Positions 33,115 to 42,381 are shown, counted from the first letter of the stretch. The stretch: 64,000 nucleotides of DNA from an uncultured Dehalococcoidia bacterium (GCA_951812625.1 CATOSP010000003.1:619335-683334); one strand, 5' to 3'. Made by a program: numbers and translations. The notes: a model not told the origin generated them from the letters alone.

Positions 33115-34272
33115 CTAGATTGCGTACTGGCGCAGCAACTGCCTGGCTACCACCAGCTTCTGAATCTCGGACGTTCCCTCGTATATGGTGGTGACGCGGG
33201 CATCCCGGAAGATCCGCTCCACGCCAGCCTCCTGGAAGTAGCCGATCCCCCCGTGAATCTGGATTGCCTTGTTCGCCACTTCGACGCACATTTCCGAGGC
33301 CAGCAGCTTGGCCATCGATGCCTCGGTGACGAAGGACTGGCCCTGGTCTTTCAGTGTTGCAGCGTTCATGGTCGCCACCCGTGCGGCATAGACCTGGGAA
33401 GCCATCTCCGCCAGCATGAACTGGATTGCCTGATGCTGGGCGATGGGTTTGCCGAAGGTCTCGCGCTGCTGGGCATATCGGATGGCCACTTCAAGCGCCG
33501 ACTGCCCTATTCCCACGCATTGGGCCGCGATGATGATGCGGCTGGAGTCCAGTATGTCCATTGCCTGGTTGAACCCACGCCCCAACTCCCCGAGGATATT
33601 GTCCTGCCGGACTGGAGTATCCTCGAACACCACCTCGTCGGTTGTGGAGCCGCGCATCCCCATCTTGCCGTGGAGGGGGTTGATTTTCAGCCCCGGCGAG
33701 TCTCGTCCCACCACGAACGCTCCGATGCCCTTGTATCCGAGCGAACGGTCCTGGTTGGCGAATACCACAATGGACTCGGCGACAGAAGCATTCGTGATGA
33801 AAGTCTTGCTGCCATTGAGGAAGAACGTTCCGTCGCGCTCGGTGGCGGTGGTGCGCATCGCTGCGGCGTCGGAGCCGCTGCCCGGCTCGGTTAGCGCCCA
33901 TGCGGCAACCTTGTCGCCCGTTGCCAGCGGCGGCACCAGACGCTGCTTCTGTTCCTCGTTGCCGAACCGGTAGATCGTGGTGGTCCCGAGGGACAGGTGG
34001 GCCAGCATACTGACGCTGGCAGCAGCGTCGCCCCGGGCGATCTCCTCGGCGGCGATGGCAACCTTGCGGTAGCCGTCCAGCCCGCTGCCTCCGTATTTGG
34101 GGTCGATGCCGATGCCCATCAGTCCAAGGTTGGCCATGCCGCGCCAGTTCTCCCAGGAAAACTCTGCGGTCTCGTCCACCTCCCTGGCGCGGGGAATAAG
34201 CTCCCGGTCCGCAAATTCCCGGACCGTGTTCTTGAGCATCTGCTCTTCTTCGTTAAGTATCAGGTCTGGCAT
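33115..34272 (-). CDS. Acyl-CoA dehydrogenase
   Basis: This protein of about 385 residues oxidises acyl-CoA to enoyl-CoA with FAD. Motifs include A-W-A-L-T-E-P-G-S-G-S-D, then F-I-T-N-A-S-V-A, then R-G-S-T-T-D-E-V-V-F, and at the end Q-I-H-G-G-I-G-Y and I-Y-E-G-T-S-E-I-Q-K-L-V. The glutamate in the I-Y-E-G-T motif is the catalytic base of the short-chain class. It could act on butyryl-, isobutyryl- or similar CoA esters that end in the methylmalonyl route; the substrate cannot be told. The start at 34272 (M-P-D-L-I-L-N-E-E) is supported by AGGAG upstream, and the frame extends 21 residues further. Confidence 0.93.
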   Translation of the reverse strand: MPDLILNEEEQMLKNTVREFADRELIPRAREVDETAEFSWENWRGMANLGLMGIGIDPKYGGSGLDGYRKVAIAAEEIARGDAAASVSMLAHLSLGTTTIYRFGNEEQKQRLVPPLATGDKVAAWALTEPGSGSDAAAMRTTATERDGTFFLNGSKTFITNASVAESIVVFANQDRSLGYKGIGAFVVGRDSPGLKINPLHGKMGMRGSTTDEVVFEDTPVRQDNILGELGRGFNQAMDILDSSRIIIAAQCVGIGQSALEVAIRYAQQRETFGKPIAQHQAIQFMLAEMASQVYAARVATMNAATLKDQGQSFVTEASMAKLLASEMCVEVANKAIQIHGGIGYFQEAGVERIFRDARVTTIYEGTSEIQKLVVARQLLRQYAI

Positions 34273-34324
34273 GGTATTTCTCCTTTCCTGGCGGCAGGCA
34301 ATGTCCTGTCTGCGAGAGCCGTTG

Positions 34325-34612
34325 CTAGATTCCAAGCAACGACAACATTTCTTCCTTCACCCGGAGGAAGGGACCAACCATGAGATGGTCGGTCCTAGCC
34401 GTGGTGGGTGTGAGCGCCTCGTCTCTCGCTTCCATGCTTGCATCGAATAGGTCTTGGTACTCATGCCGAAGAGTGGTCGCTGAGTTGACCCGGGCAATCC
34501 TGCTCCGATGATTCCCTGGATGCTCTCCGAGTGTGGCCAGAAAAGCATCGACATAGTGAAGGGCCGAGTAAAATAACGCCACAGTTTCCCATTCGGCATA
34601 TCGCACCGGCAA
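34325..34612 (-). CDS. HEPN-like small protein, apparently N-terminally truncated
   Basis: This 95-residue frame starts at TTG 34612. W-E-T-V-A-L-F-Y-S-A-L-H-Y-V-D-A-F-L-A matches the second helix of HEPN-like proteins, followed by H-P-G-N-H-R-S-R-I and E-Y-Q-D-L-F-D-A-S-M-E-A-R-D. HEPN proteins of this group normally carry about 20-30 more residues at the N-terminus. Here an in-frame TAA lies only about 15 codons upstream, and no ATG is available in the extra stretch (N-E-E-F-L-V-T-I-R-A-L). It may be a decayed gene or use a nonstandard start. It sits inside the methylmalonyl-CoA cluster without obvious relation. Confidence 0.5.
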   Translation of the reverse strand: MPVRYAEWETVALFYSALHYVDAFLATLGEHPGNHRSRIARVNSATTLRHEYQDLFDASMEARDEALTPTTARTDHLMVGPFLRVKEEMLSLLGI

Positions 34613-34692
34613 GGCTCTAATGGTTACCAGAAACTCCTCATTACGGCATTACGGCGTGCCTGAGCTAGATGCTCTAGTGACGTTGGCAATGG

Positions 34693-35082
34693 CTATCGTT
34701 CCCAGGCAATGTCACTGGAGATATGATGCTGGTTGTAAAAGCTCCTGTCCAACTTGCAGCCATGACAACTGACCAACCGGAATTCGAACGGGATCTGATT
34801 CCAGCCTCGCATGATTTCCGCTTGCGCATCATAGACGCGGCTGGAGACCTCCCTGTCCTCCCGGACCGCCATTATAACGGTGTACAGAATATGCTCATCC
34901 GGACAGAGGGTTACTGCGACGACTTCAGGGATTTCCTGGACCAGCTCCAGATATCTTCGCAGGGCCCTTTTCCTGGCTGCTGCGCGGTCCAGAGCGTCGC
35001 GGACTTCATCCGGCGTTAGTCCCGGTTCGTCAAGGGCCTTATCATATTTGCCGGTCAGTCTGGCCAGTTTTTCCGCTGCCAT
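34693..35082 (-). CDS. Unknown 129-residue protein beside the HEPN-like gene
   Basis: I do not recognise this protein. The first half is helical and charged (A-E-K-L-A-R-L-T-G-K-Y, then D-R-A-A-A-R-K-R-A-L-R-R-Y). The second half alternates predicted strands (V-V-A-V-T-L-C-P-D, I-L-Y-T-V-I-M-A-V), then E-F-R-L-V-S-C. It ends W-E-R. There is no membrane segment. It lies 80 bp upstream of the HEPN-like gene and 46 bp downstream of the mutase large subunit. A degenerate nucleotidyltransferase-type partner to the HEPN protein is possible, but the G-S-x10-D-x-D motif is not seen. Confidence 0.5.
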   Translation of the reverse strand: MAAEKLARLTGKYDKALDEPGLTPDEVRDALDRAAARKRALRRYLELVQEIPEVVAVTLCPDEHILYTVIMAVREDREVSSRVYDAQAEIMRGWNQIPFEFRLVSCHGCKLDRSFYNQHHISSDIAWER

Positions 35083-35128
35083 GCCATTCTATTCCTGCAT
35101 CGCATTCGTTCGACGGTGGTGACCCAAG

Positions 35129-36793
35129 CTAGAACCCCGCCACTTCTTCCTGCTCTCCGAAAATGTCCCGGAAGACCTGGCATATCTCTCCCAAGGTCGC
35201 GTATGACTCTACGCATTCCAGTATAGCGGGTACAGTGTTGTCTGTGCCGCGGGCTGTCTCGGCCAACCTGGACAGGGCGGCCTGCACCTTGCCGGTATCG
35301 CGTTCGTTGCGCAGTTGTTCCAAGCTGGCGATTTGTTGCCGTTCGGCCTCGGAGTCCACGCGCAGCAGGCCCTCGATGGGCGGTGTTTCGGAGACGTACC
35401 GATTCACGCCCACGATGGTACGGGACCCCGACTCCACTTCCTGCCTGTGCTGGTAGGCCGAATTGCCTATTTCCTGTACCTGAAACCCCTGCTCGATGGC
35501 GGCTACCGCTCCGCCCATCTCGTCGATGCGGCGGATGTACTCCAAGGCCGCTTCCTCAAGCTGGTTGGTCAGGCTCTCCACGTAGTAGGAACCTCCCAGG
35601 GGGTCCACCACGTCGGCCACACCGCTCTCGTATGCCAGAATCTGCTGAGTCCGCAGGGAAAGCTGGGCCGACTCTTCGGTCGGCAGCGCCAGCGCCTCGT
35701 CCCTGGAGTTAACGTGCAGGGACTGGGACCCGCCCAGCACCGCTGCCAGAGCCTGGACGGTGCAGCGTATCACGTTGTTGTCGGGCTGCTGGGCTGTCAA
35801 ACTCACCCCGGCCGTCTGAGTGTGGAACCGGAGCATCATCGAGCGCGGGTCCCTGGCTCCGAAACGCTCTTTCGTTATCCTGGCCCACATGCGGCGGGCG
35901 GCCCGGAACTTGGCCACCTCTTCGAAAAGGTTGTTCTGGGCCACGAAGAAGAATGAGAGTCTGGGTGCGAATTGGTCCACATCCAGCCCGGCATCAATCG
36001 CCGCCTGAACGTAGGCGATGCCATTGGCGAATGTAAACGCCAATTCCTGCACGGCGGTCGCCCCGGCCTCCCGCATGTGGTAGCCGCTGACGCTGATGGT
36101 ATTCCAGCGAGGCACGCTCTCGGCACAATACTTGAACACATCCACCACCAGCCGCATGGAAGGACGCGGCGGGTAAGAGTAGGTGCCACGCGCGATGTAC
36201 TCCTTCAGGATGTCGTTCTGAATGGTGCCGTTGATCTGCCCCGGCTCGACACCCTGCTTTTTGGCCGCAGCGATGTAGAGGCACAGGAGAATCGAGGCCG
36301 TGGCGTTGATGGTCATTGATGTGCTGACCTTGTCCAGCGGGATTCCCTCGAACAAGGTCTCCATGTCCTGCAGGCTGCTAATTGGCACGCCTACCTTGCC
36401 GGTCTCCCCCCTGGCAAGTGGATGGTCTGAGTCGTATCCGATCTGGGTGGGCAGGTCGAAGGCTACGGAAAGCCCGGTCTGACCCTGGTCCAGCAGGTAT
36501 TTGTAACGGCGATTGGTCTCCGCCGCAGTCGCGTAGCCGGAATACTGGCGCATGGTCCAGACCCGGCCCCGGTAGGTATTGGGCTGGACTCCCCGCGTGT
36601 ACGGGTACTCCCCCGGGTAGCCCAAGTCCCGTTGGCTGTCATATTCCAGGGCGGCGAGGTCATCGGCGTCGTACAAAGAGTTGATGGGGACGCCACTGTC
36701 GGTTGCGAACTCCTCCTGCCGTTCGGGGAACCGTTGAACCAACGGGGACAGGGTTTCCCTGCGCCATTGGTCCTTGCTTTCGCTGGGCATCAC
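35129..36793 (-). CDS. Methylmalonyl-CoA mutase large (catalytic) subunit
   Basis: The 554-residue TIM-barrel subunit carries [12 protein letters not shown], then [11 protein letters not shown], then [12 protein letters not shown], then [16 protein letters not shown], all conserved in the mutase family. It lacks a C-terminal cobalamin domain, which is supplied by the separate protein at 32132-32548. Isobutyryl-CoA mutase has a similar split form; the adjacent epimerase favours methylmalonyl-CoA. It starts the minus-strand cluster and is divergent from the PH-like gene at 37020. Confidence 0.93.
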   Translation of the reverse strand: MMPSESKDQWRRETLSPLVQRFPERQEEFATDSGVPINSLYDADDLAALEYDSQRDLGYPGEYPYTRGVQPNTYRGRVWTMRQYSGYATAAETNRRYKYLLDQGQTGLSVAFDLPTQIGYDSDHPLARGETGKVGVPISSLQDMETLFEGIPLDKVSTSMTINATASILLCLYIAAAKKQGVEPGQINGTIQNDILKEYIARGTYSYPPRPSMRLVVDVFKYCAESVPRWNTISVSGYHMREAGATAVQELAFTFANGIAYVQAAIDAGLDVDQFAPRLSFFFVAQNNLFEEVAKFRAARRMWARITKERFGARDPRSMMLRFHTQTAGVSLTAQQPDNNVIRCTVQALAAVLGGSQSLHVNSRDEALALPTEESAQLSLRTQQILAYESGVADVVDPLGGSYYVESLTNQLEEAALEYIRRIDEMGGAVAAIEQGFQVQEIGNSAYQHRQEVESGSRTIVGVNRYVSETPPIEGLLRVDSEAERQQIASLEQLRNERDTGKVQAALSRLAETARGTDNTVPAILECVESYATLGEICQVFRDIFGEQEEVAGF

Positions 36794-37019
36794 TTCCCTC
36801 CAGGGTCCATCGGTCGCGCCGGTCTGTCGTGGGAGACGGCAGGCGATTGGGCCAATTGTACTTCCTTCGCAGCAAGCGGCTCAACCGGAGCAACAGTCCC
36901 AGGGGCGGGCAGCATGGCTTCAGACCTCCCCCAACCGGACAGGGGCGCAGCCACAGACGGCAGCAGCGGACCCGGAACAGTCTGTTACCGGAAATGCAGG
37001 GTATGGTAGAATTGCCCTC

Positions 37020-37925
37020 GTGGAAGAGTCGAGCAACCAACCAATTCACTGGGACACCCACCGCGGATCAATCAACCTGACCTTGATTTTATCGGTGGCT
37101 GTTGTTGTCCTGGGGGTCTGGAACTTTGTCCAGAGCGGCGAATGGATACTCATGATAGTTGGCGTAGGGGTTGGCGCATTCACCTGGTTGACCAACCCCC
37201 GCCAGTACTGGATTTACTCCGACGCCCTGATCGTTGTCTATGGTAAGCCCCGGACCAGGACCATCAGTTTTAGCCAGGTATCCCACGTAGACCTGTTGAG
37301 CCTGCCCATAGGCGACCGCCTGCGGGTCACACTGGTCAACGGCCGGCGGGTAATGGTGCAAGCCAAGGATGCCGAGACCTTTCAAGACCGGCTCGAAGGA
37401 GCCTTGAGGTCGTATCACGGCTCGTCCTGGCGTGACACCGTGAGCGAGGGGCGGCCATTCCAGGATTCACCGGATGGGGACTCTCCGGATGGGGACTCTC
37501 CGGCCGACGAACCCCGGGAACGGGAGCGTCTCACCCTGGAAACGGCGGTCCAGGACCCTCCAGCAGCCGTGGAAACGCCGGACCTTGGGGTTACTACCGG
37601 GAGCGCCGACGTTCAAGACCCTCCGGTCGTTGCCGAGGTCGTGTCAGAAGACCCGGTCGCACAGAATGCGTCCACCCAAGAAGCGCCGGGTGTCGAAGCT
37701 CCGGCCCAAGAGCCGGTGGCCCAAGATGACCCCGTTGAGCGCGCTACTGCTGAGGAGACAACGGTCCAAGACCCTGTCGCCCAGGAAGCGACTGCCGACG
37801 ATGACGGCGGGCAGGAGACGGTTTCCGGAGAGGCCGGCGAGGATGATGGCCAGCCGAGGGGAACCCGGCGGCGACGGCCTGGCATAAGAAGACGCCGCAG
37901 ACGTTCACCCCCCTCCGATTCATAG
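37020..37925 (+). CDS. PH-like membrane protein with repetitive acidic tail
   Basis: From GTG 37020 the protein has about 301 residues. Two adjoining hydrophobic segments (about 20-60) are followed by a PH-like module with Y-W-I-Y-S-D-A-L-I-V-V, then R-T-I-S-F-S-Q-V-S-H-V-D and D-R-L-R-V-T-L-V-N-G-R. The C-terminal half is acidic, proline-rich and repetitive (V-A-Q-D/E, D-P-V) and ends in an arginine-rich stretch. PH-like YdbT/YdbS modules occur in membrane proteins whose function is not established. Upstream frame extension to 36774 is not protein-like. A 15-bp tandem repeat lies at 37470-37499. The gene is monocistronic, divergent from the mutase and convergent with a CoA-transferase, 13 bp apart. 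Confidence 0.65.
   Translation: MEESSNQPIHWDTHRGSINLTLILSVAVVVLGVWNFVQSGEWILMIVGVGVGAFTWLTNPRQYWIYSDALIVVYGKPRTRTISFSQVSHVDLLSLPIGDRLRVTLVNGRRVMVQAKDAETFQDRLEGALRSYHGSSWRDTVSEGRPFQDSPDGDSPDGDSPADEPRERERLTLETAVQDPPAAVETPDLGVTTGSADVQDPPVVAEVVSEDPVAQNASTQEAPGVEAPAQEPVAQDDPVERATAEETTVQDPVAQEATADDDGGQETVSGEAGEDDGQPRGTRRRRPGIRRRRRRSPPSDS
37470..37499 (+). repeat. 15-bp tandem repeat inside a coding region
   Basis: The unit CCGGATGGGGACTCT occurs twice in tandem and encodes a repeated S-P-D-G-D. It sits in the linker between the PH-like module and the repetitive tail. Slippage here could change linker length in steps of five residues. Confidence 0.7.
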
Positions 37926-37938
37926 CGGACGCCTTGCC

Positions 37939-39111
37939 CTAGTAGACCACTTGCTCCTCGACGAGCCTCTCTATCTCGGCATCTGAGAGCCCAAGAAGCT
38001 CCCCAAAGACGTACCCGTTGTGCTCTCCGCGCAGCGGCTGGGTCGCCATCTCCCCCTCCAACTCTCCGTCGAAACGCCACGGCGCGCCGGGAAGCTCGTA
38101 GCCAGTGCCGTCATGGTCGCGGAAGGAATGGAAGAAGCCACGTTCCCGCAGGTGGGGGTTGTTCCATAGCTGGCCTACCGACAGCGATGGGGCCGCTGGC
38201 GTCCCGGCCCGCTGCAGAGTCTCGGCCAGTCCTGCCGCGTCGTAACCGGCTGTGACCTCGGCCAGCAACTTGTCCAACGCCTCCCGGTTACGCCAGCGCA
38301 GCAGGCCAGTGTCGAACCTGGGGTCCGTCAGCCACTCGGAGTGTCCCAGCGTCTTGCAGAGGGCTCGCCACTGCTCGTCCGTTTCCACGACTATCCCCAC
38401 CCATTGGTCCTCGCCAAGACAGGGATAGTTTCCGTGGGGCGCGGCGCTTTCATGCTGGTTGCCCAAAGGCTCCTGTACGCGCCCGTTCATCCCGTATTCC
38501 AGCACCGCCTCAGGGAGCAACATGGTAGTGGCCTCGGCCATCGACAGGTCGATGTACTGCCCGTCGCCATGTTCCCACCTCCGATTGAGTGCGGCGTTTA
38601 CCAGGAACACCTCCAGCATTCCTACCATCGGGTCTGTCCAGATGCCCCCGATCTCCGGCCCTCCGTCAGGATATCCCTGCAGCGCGCTCCAGCCGGTGAA
38701 GCACTGCACCAGCGTGCCATAGGCAACCTGGTTGAAGTCCGGCCCGGTGTGGCCGAGGCCCGCCGAGGATACCATGATGATGTCGGGATTCTCCCGCCGT
38801 AGCTCGTCGTAACCCAGTCCCAGCCGCTCTATGACTCCGGGAGCGAAGTTCTCGATGACCACATCGCTAAGGCAGGCCACTTGCCTGGCGAGTTCGATCG
38901 CCGTGGGATGGGACAGGTTCAGCGTGATGCTCTTCTTGTTCTGGTTGATCAGGTGGCTGATGGTGCGCTGGCGGTAGGGGTCGGGACGGCGGTTGCTCTC
39001 CACGCGCAGCACTTCCGCGCCCATCAGCCCCAGGTAACGGGTGCAGGTGGGGCCCGCTATCTGCCAGGTGAAGTCGGCGACGCGGACGTTTCCCAGTGGA
39101 CCGCTAGGCAT
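37939..39111 (-). CDS. CaiB/BaiF CoA-transferase family protein
   Basis: Class III CoA-transferases move CoA between acyl-CoA and free acid via an aspartyl-CoA thioester. The 390-residue protein has A-D-F-T-W-Q-I-A-G-P-T-C-T-R-Y-L at the N-terminus, then V-L-R-V-E-S and Q-N-K-K-S-I-T-L-N-L. I-W-T-D-P-M-V-G contains an Asp at the expected catalytic position (D-x-x-x-G), and G-D-G-Q-Y-I-D-L-S-M-A-E the conserved loop. The substrate cannot be inferred. Its start overlaps the flavin reductase stop by 8 bp. Confidence 0.9.
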   Translation of the reverse strand: MPSGPLGNVRVADFTWQIAGPTCTRYLGLMGAEVLRVESNRRPDPYRQRTISHLINQNKKSITLNLSHPTAIELARQVACLSDVVIENFAPGVIERLGLGYDELRRENPDIIMVSSAGLGHTGPDFNQVAYGTLVQCFTGWSALQGYPDGGPEIGGIWTDPMVGMLEVFLVNAALNRRWEHGDGQYIDLSMAEATTMLLPEAVLEYGMNGRVQEPLGNQHESAAPHGNYPCLGEDQWVGIVVETDEQWRALCKTLGHSEWLTDPRFDTGLLRWRNREALDKLLAEVTAGYDAAGLAETLQRAGTPAAPSLSVGQLWNNPHLRERGFFHSFRDHDGTGYELPGAPWRFDGELEGEMATQPLRGEHNGYVFGELLGLSDAEIERLVEEQVVY

Positions 39112-39757
39112 TGTCGGCAGGCTCTCCGACAGTCTCCGGTTGGTAGACGGGGCGCACCAACTCGTAGGTGTCGGCGGTATAGCAGTACATATTCCCCGCC
39201 AGCCTGCCCGTGGGCTTGAGCCGCTGGTGGTTTATCCGGTGCCCGTCGATGATGTCGTCCCGGATGTGGAGCAGCACGATCTCCCCGATAACCAGCCCGT
39301 GCTGGTGTCCTTCCTTTCCAAGGTTGACGACCTGGTTGAGCCGGCATTCCATGTTGACCGGGGACTCCGCCACCCGGGGCGCGCGGACAATTTCCGACGG
39401 CACGGCGGTGAGGCCGGCAATCTGGAACTCGTCCACATCTGCCGGATACTCCGCGGCGGTGGAATTCATCGCCGCGGCGATGTCGTCGACCACTATGTTC
39501 ACCACGAATTCCCCGGTCTCCTCGATGTTGGCCAGTGTATCCTTGGCCTTGCGCCCAGCATGTCTTGACGATGAAAACACGATGGTAGGCGGGTCATAGG
39601 AGACGGCATTGAAGAATGAATATGGCGCAAGGTTAACGAGCCCACTGGCCGAGATGCTGGACACGAAGGCGATGGGCCGGGGCACTACAACGCCAGTGAG
39701 CACGCGGTTGAAACCCTCGAAGTTGCCGGGGTCGATTTTCACCTGTCGGACCTCCAT
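39104..39757 (-). CDS. Flavin reductase family protein
   Basis: This 217-residue protein fits the flavin-reductase-like FMN-binding family (DIM6/NTAB): V-V-P-R-P-I-A-F-V-S-S at about 27, A-P-Y-S-F-F-N-A-V-S-Y-D-P-P, T-L-A-N-I-E-E-T-G-E-F-V-V-N and C-R-L-N-Q-V-V-N-L. Such proteins reduce FMN with NAD(P)H or bind FMN in another role. It overlaps the CoA-transferase by 8 bp, so cotranslation is likely, and the second CoA-transferase lies 21 bp upstream. The shared pathway is unknown. Confidence 0.88.
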   Translation of the reverse strand: MEVRQVKIDPGNFEGFNRVLTGVVVPRPIAFVSSISASGLVNLAPYSFFNAVSYDPPTIVFSSSRHAGRKAKDTLANIEETGEFVVNIVVDDIAAAMNSTAAEYPADVDEFQIAGLTAVPSEIVRAPRVAESPVNMECRLNQVVNLGKEGHQHGLVIGEIVLLHIRDDIIDGHRINHQRLKPTGRLAGNMYCYTADTYELVRPVYQPETVGEPADNA

Positions 39758-39778
39758 GTCGATATGAATGATTGGGGA

Positions 39779-40999
39779 CTAGATGACTCCCTGGGAACGC
39801 AGTGCGGCCACTTCGTCATTGCTCAGGCCAGGACCATACGCTCCGAGCACGGTAGCGTTGTCGCCGCCCAACGATGGGGCCGGAGCAAGCTCAAGCTCCT
39901 TGCCCGACGCAAACCTGGCGGGAAAACCCGGATACCGCAGCCTGCCGGTCTTGGGATGGTCCACCTCAACGAAGAATTCGCGGGCCGCCAGTTGGGCCGA
40001 GGTGAACAGGTCGGCGGCGGTGTTCAGCGGGAAGGACGGGATGCGGACGGACTGCGCCTGCCGGTATACGTCCTCCTTGTCCCGTTCCCGCGTCCACTCC
40101 GCCAGCAGCGGTTCCAACTCTCCCCAGTTGGCCAGCCTGCTGTCGGTGGTGGCGAACTTGGCATCCTCGGCCCAGGCCGGACTGCCCATCAACTCGACGA
40201 ACCGTTCCCACTGGTCCTGCTGCCTTGGAGAAATCCCGACGTAACCGTCACGACAGGGCAGGAGCACCAGCAGGGCCTGCCGCCCTGCGCCCTCCCGCTG
40301 CCTGGTCCGCGGCGGCATTCCGAGGGAAAATTCAGCCAGGGCGGTCTGGGACAGCAGTGCAAGCGCCTCCATCCCCGAAACATCCACGTGACATCCCTTG
40401 CCGTGCAGCCTGCGGCGGTTCAGGGCCAGCGCGGATGCTGAAGCTGCCGCCAGCCCGGCCAGGAACTCACCCTGGTGGGCCGCAAGTTGCAGGGGCGGCT
40501 GGTTTGCCGGTTCGTCGACAGGCCCAGGATGCTCCCGGGAATGACCGCTAAGATCGGAGAGGAGCAGGTTGTTGGCCTGGAAGCCCGACCAGGCCCCGGT
40601 CTGCCCGAGTGGAGTCACCGAGGTCATCACCAGGCGGGGGTTCCGGGCCTGGAACGCGGGGAAGTCCAGCCCAATGCCCGGCAGGTATGACGGCGGGAAG
40701 CTCTCGATAAGCAGGTCAGCCCCCTGCGCCAACTCAAGCAGTAACTCCCGCCCGGTAGCGGACTCGAGGTCCAGGGTAACTCCCAACTTGTTGGCGTTGA
40801 GGGCCAGGTAAATCCCGCTGGCCTCCGGGTCCGGCTCACCGCCGGGAAACGGACCAATGCGCCGCGCCGGGTCGCCGGAGTGCGGCTCAACCTTGACCAC
40901 ACGTGCCCCCAGGTCGGCAAACATCTTGCCGCAGAAGGGTCCGCTGATTCCCTGCCCGAGGTCGAGGACGTTGGTCCCCTGGTAAAGGTCCAGTGCCAT
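39779..40999 (-). CDS. CaiB/BaiF CoA-transferase family protein
   Basis: The 406-residue protein has V-L-D-L-G-Q-G-I-S-G-P-F-C-G-K-M-F, then V-V-K-V-E-P-H-S-G-D and N-K-L-G-V-T-L-D-L. The region that normally carries the catalytic aspartate (D-x-x-[A/T]-G) reads Q-G-E-F-L-A-G-L, with glutamate at that place. The enzyme could use a glutamyl thioester or be inactive; this is inference from a motif position. It lies 21 bp upstream of the flavin reductase gene, forming a three-gene unit with the next CoA-transferase. Confidence 0.87.
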   Translation of the reverse strand: MALDLYQGTNVLDLGQGISGPFCGKMFADLGARVVKVEPHSGDPARRIGPFPGGEPDPEASGIYLALNANKLGVTLDLESATGRELLLELAQGADLLIESFPPSYLPGIGLDFPAFQARNPRLVMTSVTPLGQTGAWSGFQANNLLLSDLSGHSREHPGPVDEPANQPPLQLAAHQGEFLAGLAAASASALALNRRRLHGKGCHVDVSGMEALALLSQTALAEFSLGMPPRTRQREGAGRQALLVLLPCRDGYVGISPRQQDQWERFVELMGSPAWAEDAKFATTDSRLANWGELEPLLAEWTRERDKEDVYRQAQSVRIPSFPLNTAADLFTSAQLAAREFFVEVDHPKTGRLRYPGFPARFASGKELELAPAPSLGGDNATVLGAYGPGLSNDEVAALRSQGVI

Positions 41000-41278
41000 A
41001 GCTCCGGTGCTCCCTGCGATGCCCGATAGGTGCCGTGCCGGTCATGCGGCTCCGGTTGCTAGTTATATACCCGCTGCGCCCCAGCCGCAACTTTGCAGGC
41101 TCAGACCCGGACCGGCGACATGCCCCACGGCGCAGCCCCCTGAAGTCTCCTGCGTTCCAATGGGGTGTTGCTATATGTTATCGTACCTACCCGGAGCGCA
41201 ATCCACGGGATTGCCCGCCAGTCCCGGTAGTATCTAGGTACCGGAACTGGATTAAACTGACTCAAGAGGTACACCCGC

Positions 41279-41785
41279 ATGAATTGGGCAGAAACCATCG
41301 TTCAGGCGCTGAAGGACTGGGACACGTCCCTGATCGCATACGTGCCGGACATCTCCATCGACCGGGTCACCAGCCTGATTGAGGCCGACCCCTTCTTCCA
41401 CCTGGTGTCAGCTTCCCGCGAGGAAGAGGCCATCGGCATCGCCGTGGGAGGCTACGCCGTCGGACGCAACGCCGCCGTGTTCATGCAGTCCAGCGGCTTT
41501 GGCAACTCGGTCAACGCGCTGGCCAGCCTGTGCATCCCCGCCCGCACACCGATACCCCTCTTCATCAACCTGCGCGGGGGCCCCGGCGAGTTCAACATTG
41601 CCCAGGTGGCCATGGGCCGCTCGACCCGCCCAATCCTGGACCTGCTCGGCCTGGTCCACTTCACCCTGGAGGACGAATACAAGATGGACCGGATCGTGGA
41701 TGGCGCTTTGAAGCTGTGCCACTCGAACCGCCAGCCCGTTGCCATCTGCATGACCCAGCTATTGCACGGGGGGAAAATTGCTTAG
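41279..41785 (+). CDS. Thiamine-diphosphate decarboxylase, alpha subunit (sulfopyruvate-decarboxylase-like)
   Basis: This 168-residue protein is the N-terminal (PYR-type) half of a ThDP enzyme. S-A-S-R-E-E-E-A-I-G-I-A-V-G-G contains the glutamate that activates the cofactor, and M-Q-S-S-G-F-G-N-S-V-N-A-L is typical of ComD and phosphonopyruvate decarboxylases. It pairs with the next gene (8-bp overlap) as a two-subunit decarboxylase of sulfopyruvate, phosphonopyruvate or a related 2-oxo acid. No coenzyme M or phosphonate biosynthesis genes are present. A purine-rich AAGAGG lies about 10 bases before the ATG. Confidence 0.87.
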   Translation: MNWAETIVQALKDWDTSLIAYVPDISIDRVTSLIEADPFFHLVSASREEEAIGIAVGGYAVGRNAAVFMQSSGFGNSVNALASLCIPARTPIPLFINLRGGPGEFNIAQVAMGRSTRPILDLLGLVHFTLEDEYKMDRIVDGALKLCHSNRQPVAICMTQLLHGGKIA

Positions 41786-42335
41786 ATTCGACGCCACCAA
41801 GCTGATTGTATCCCTGGCTGGGGACCGAGCCATCGTGGCCAACCTCGGCCCGAGCACCGACGAGCTATGGCACGCCGGGCACCGCGACAAGAACTTTTAC
41901 ACCTACGGCAGCATGGGACTATGCTCGTCCATTGCCCTGGGCATGGCCGTTTCCACTGATGAGCAGATCATCTCCCTGGACGGCGACGGCTCGTTGCTGA
42001 TGAACATGGGGACTATCGCCACCATCGGGCGGGAGCAGCCGCGCAACCTGATAGTGGTGGTTTGGGACAATGAGGAATGGGGCCAGACAGGTCACCAGCC
42101 CAGCCACACCGCCAAGGGCACCGACCTGGCCAAGGTGGCCGAGAGTTGCAGCATCCCCCACACTGCCACGGTATCCGACCTGGAGGAACTGGCATCGGTC
42201 TTCCGCACAGCCCTGGAGGAAGAGGGTCCCTGGTTCATAGTGGCCAAGATAGAGGAGGCCGGGTACATGCCCGTGGCTCCCATAGAGCCCGAGCTAACCA
42301 TATACCGGATGCGCGACTCATTCATGGGTCAGTAA
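41778..42335 (+). CDS. Thiamine-diphosphate decarboxylase, beta subunit (sulfopyruvate-decarboxylase-like)
   Basis: The C-terminal (PP) half, 185 residues. G-D-G-S-L-L-M-N-M-G followed by V-V-W-D-N-E-E-W is the G-D-G-x-N cofactor-binding motif, and G-S-M-G-L-C-S-S-I-A-L-G is conserved in ComE. It starts at TTG 41778 within the end of the alpha gene, preceded by a G-rich ribosome-binding stretch. The subunits form the active site together. The exact 2-oxo acid substrate is unknown. Confidence 0.87.
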   Translation: MLRFDATKLIVSLAGDRAIVANLGPSTDELWHAGHRDKNFYTYGSMGLCSSIALGMAVSTDEQIISLDGDGSLLMNMGTIATIGREQPRNLIVVVWDNEEWGQTGHQPSHTAKGTDLAKVAESCSIPHTATVSDLEELASVFRTALEEEGPWFIVAKIEEAGYMPVAPIEPELTIYRMRDSFMGQ

Positions 42336-42381
42336 CCGGAGAGCAGCCGGGACAAGCCCCGGACCTCATTGCGGCAACGAT

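Noticed and set aside
36774..37019. N-terminal extension of the PH-like protein
   Set aside because: The extra 82 residues are low in protein-like features and overlap the mutase start region; GTG 37020 directly precedes a natural N-terminus.
37470..37499. CRISPR-like repeat
   Set aside because: Only two tandem copies without spacers and inside a coding region; it is a simple coding repeat.
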